Assembly: GCF_001426245.1 (NCBI RefSeq)
Contig: NZ_LMCM01000005.1
Span: 434,001 to 498,000 of the forward strand
DNA length: 64,000 nt
Origin: Phycicoccus sp. Root101
Lineage (GTDB): Bacteria; Actinomycetota; Actinomycetes; Actinomycetales; Dermatophilaceae
Direction of reading: 5' to 3'
Under the pieces are notes generated by a model. That model ran no database searches and was not told the origin of the DNA. It saw only the letters and a list, made by a program, of their open reading frames with translations. A program made the translations under genes and the position numbers. Below, piece after piece: positions 63,566-64,000 of the stretch. Numbering within the stretch: the stretch's first letter is position 1; every line of letters begins with the position of its first letter.

Positions 63566-64000
63566 GTGTCGAAGGTGGCCAAACGCGCTGTGCTGGCCGT
63601 GCTGACCGTGGTCGGGATCGTGCTGCTCGGCCTGGGGTCGTGGTTCACGTTCCACCTGGGTCCCACCGGTAGCGCGACGTTCACGACCACGCCCGCGAAG
63701 GGGAGCATCGTCGTCGTCGAGCCCTCCGTCCTCAACCGTGTCGACCGTCCCACCACGGTGACGGTGGTGACGCGCGGCAAGAGCCCGGTGTTCGCCGGCC
63801 GCGCCACCCCGTCCGACGCCGAGGCGATCGTCGGCGGCGCCGACGTCACGCGCGTCACCGGTGCGCACGTCCGCTCCTGGTCGCTCGTCGCGTCGCAGTC
63901 GGGTGCCGGTGCGGCGCCCGCTCTCGCCGGAGCCGACATCTGGCGCGAGGCGGTGCAAGGGAACGGCCGAGTGCGCCTCCAGGTGCGCCAGGAGAACGCC
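63566..64000 (+). CDS. Membrane-anchored hypothetical protein (3' end outside window)
   Basis: Open frame of 145 codons without a stop, running off the window. GTG start with AAGGAATCTG upstream. One N-terminal helix (about 7-28, AVLAVLTVVGIVLLGLGSWF) is followed by an exported beta-rich region: FTFHLGPTGSATFTTTPAKG, VVVEPSVLNRVDRPTTVTVV, ATPSDAEAIVGGADVTRVTG. The pattern suggests an extracytoplasmic domain anchored at the N terminus. No family recognised. It is divergent from the TetR gene. Confidence 0.75.
   Translation, partial: MSKVAKRAVLAVLTVVGIVLLGLGSWFTFHLGPTGSATFTTTPAKGSIVVVEPSVLNRVDRPTTVTVVTRGKSPVFAGRATPSDAEAIVGGADVTRVTGAHVRSWSLVASQSGAGAAPALAGADIWREAVQGNGRVRLQVRQENA

Overview
The window is high-GC actinobacterial DNA. 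Codon third positions are almost all G or C, GTG starts are common, and many genes overlap by 4 bp (GTGA or ATGA). Actinobacterial marker families are present: WhiB, PdtaS, a BldC-like protein, the 180-kDa-class NAD-glutamate dehydrogenase, a PASTA-less Ser/Thr kinase and WS/DGAT. Gene content (actinobacterial Tad pilus genes, DUF6131, SecA next to an Rv3235-like gene) suits the Micrococcales, and from memory most resembles Intrasporangiaceae. That placement is an inference. The secA / Rv3235-like / pdtaS / whiB1 neighbourhood also echoes the Rv3217c-Rv3240c region of M. tuberculosis. No rRNA, tRNA, CRISPR array, insertion sequence or prophage was recognised.

Layout. 0-6.6 kb: the 3' part of secA with a His-rich tail, an Rv3235-like/LysM pair, an unknown small protein, a BldC-like regulator, and a SAF/CpaE-like pair of pilus-assembly type. 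6.6-18 kb: a membrane protein plus cupredoxin-like lipoprotein, WS/DGAT and patatin lipid enzymes, an alpha/beta hydrolase, proline catabolism (pruA), a DUF2505 protein, and a tightly overlapped operon of two small helical proteins followed by 5-oxoprolinase pxpA-pxpB-pxpC. 18-27 kb: the giant NAD-glutamate dehydrogenase, a MOSC protein, the PdtaS histidine kinase, WhiB1, and a PPOX/F420-type flavoprotein. pruA, pxpABC and GDH all feed or drain glutamate, so this half of the window has a glutamate/proline catabolic theme.

27-36 kb: a 1424-residue FHA-FtsK/SpoIIIE ATPase of EssC/EccC type, transcribed divergently from a Tad pilus operon (tadA, tadB, tadC, a Flp-like pilin, two TadE-like proteins and a TadG-like protein). 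36.6-47.2 kb: the most unusual region, two overlapping genes for very large unrecognised proteins (2259 and 1258 aa). It has a conserved-sequence hairpin on its left and a terminator-like hairpin on its right.

47-64 kb: a thiolase, a MeaB-type G-protein chaperone, a Ser/Thr kinase overlapping a response-regulator/thioredoxin-reductase-like fusion without the CxxC pair, two GNAT acetyltransferases, a thiamine-binding protein, an ABC exporter with two dissimilar ATPases and a MarR regulator, an acyl-CoA mutase large subunit with isobutyryl-CoA-mutase-type active-site residues, a TetR regulator and a membrane protein cut by the window end. Convergent gene pairs are mostly separated by perfect or near-perfect hairpins. 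One hairpin core occurs twice (26.6 and 36.3 kb), which suggests a dispersed repeat family.
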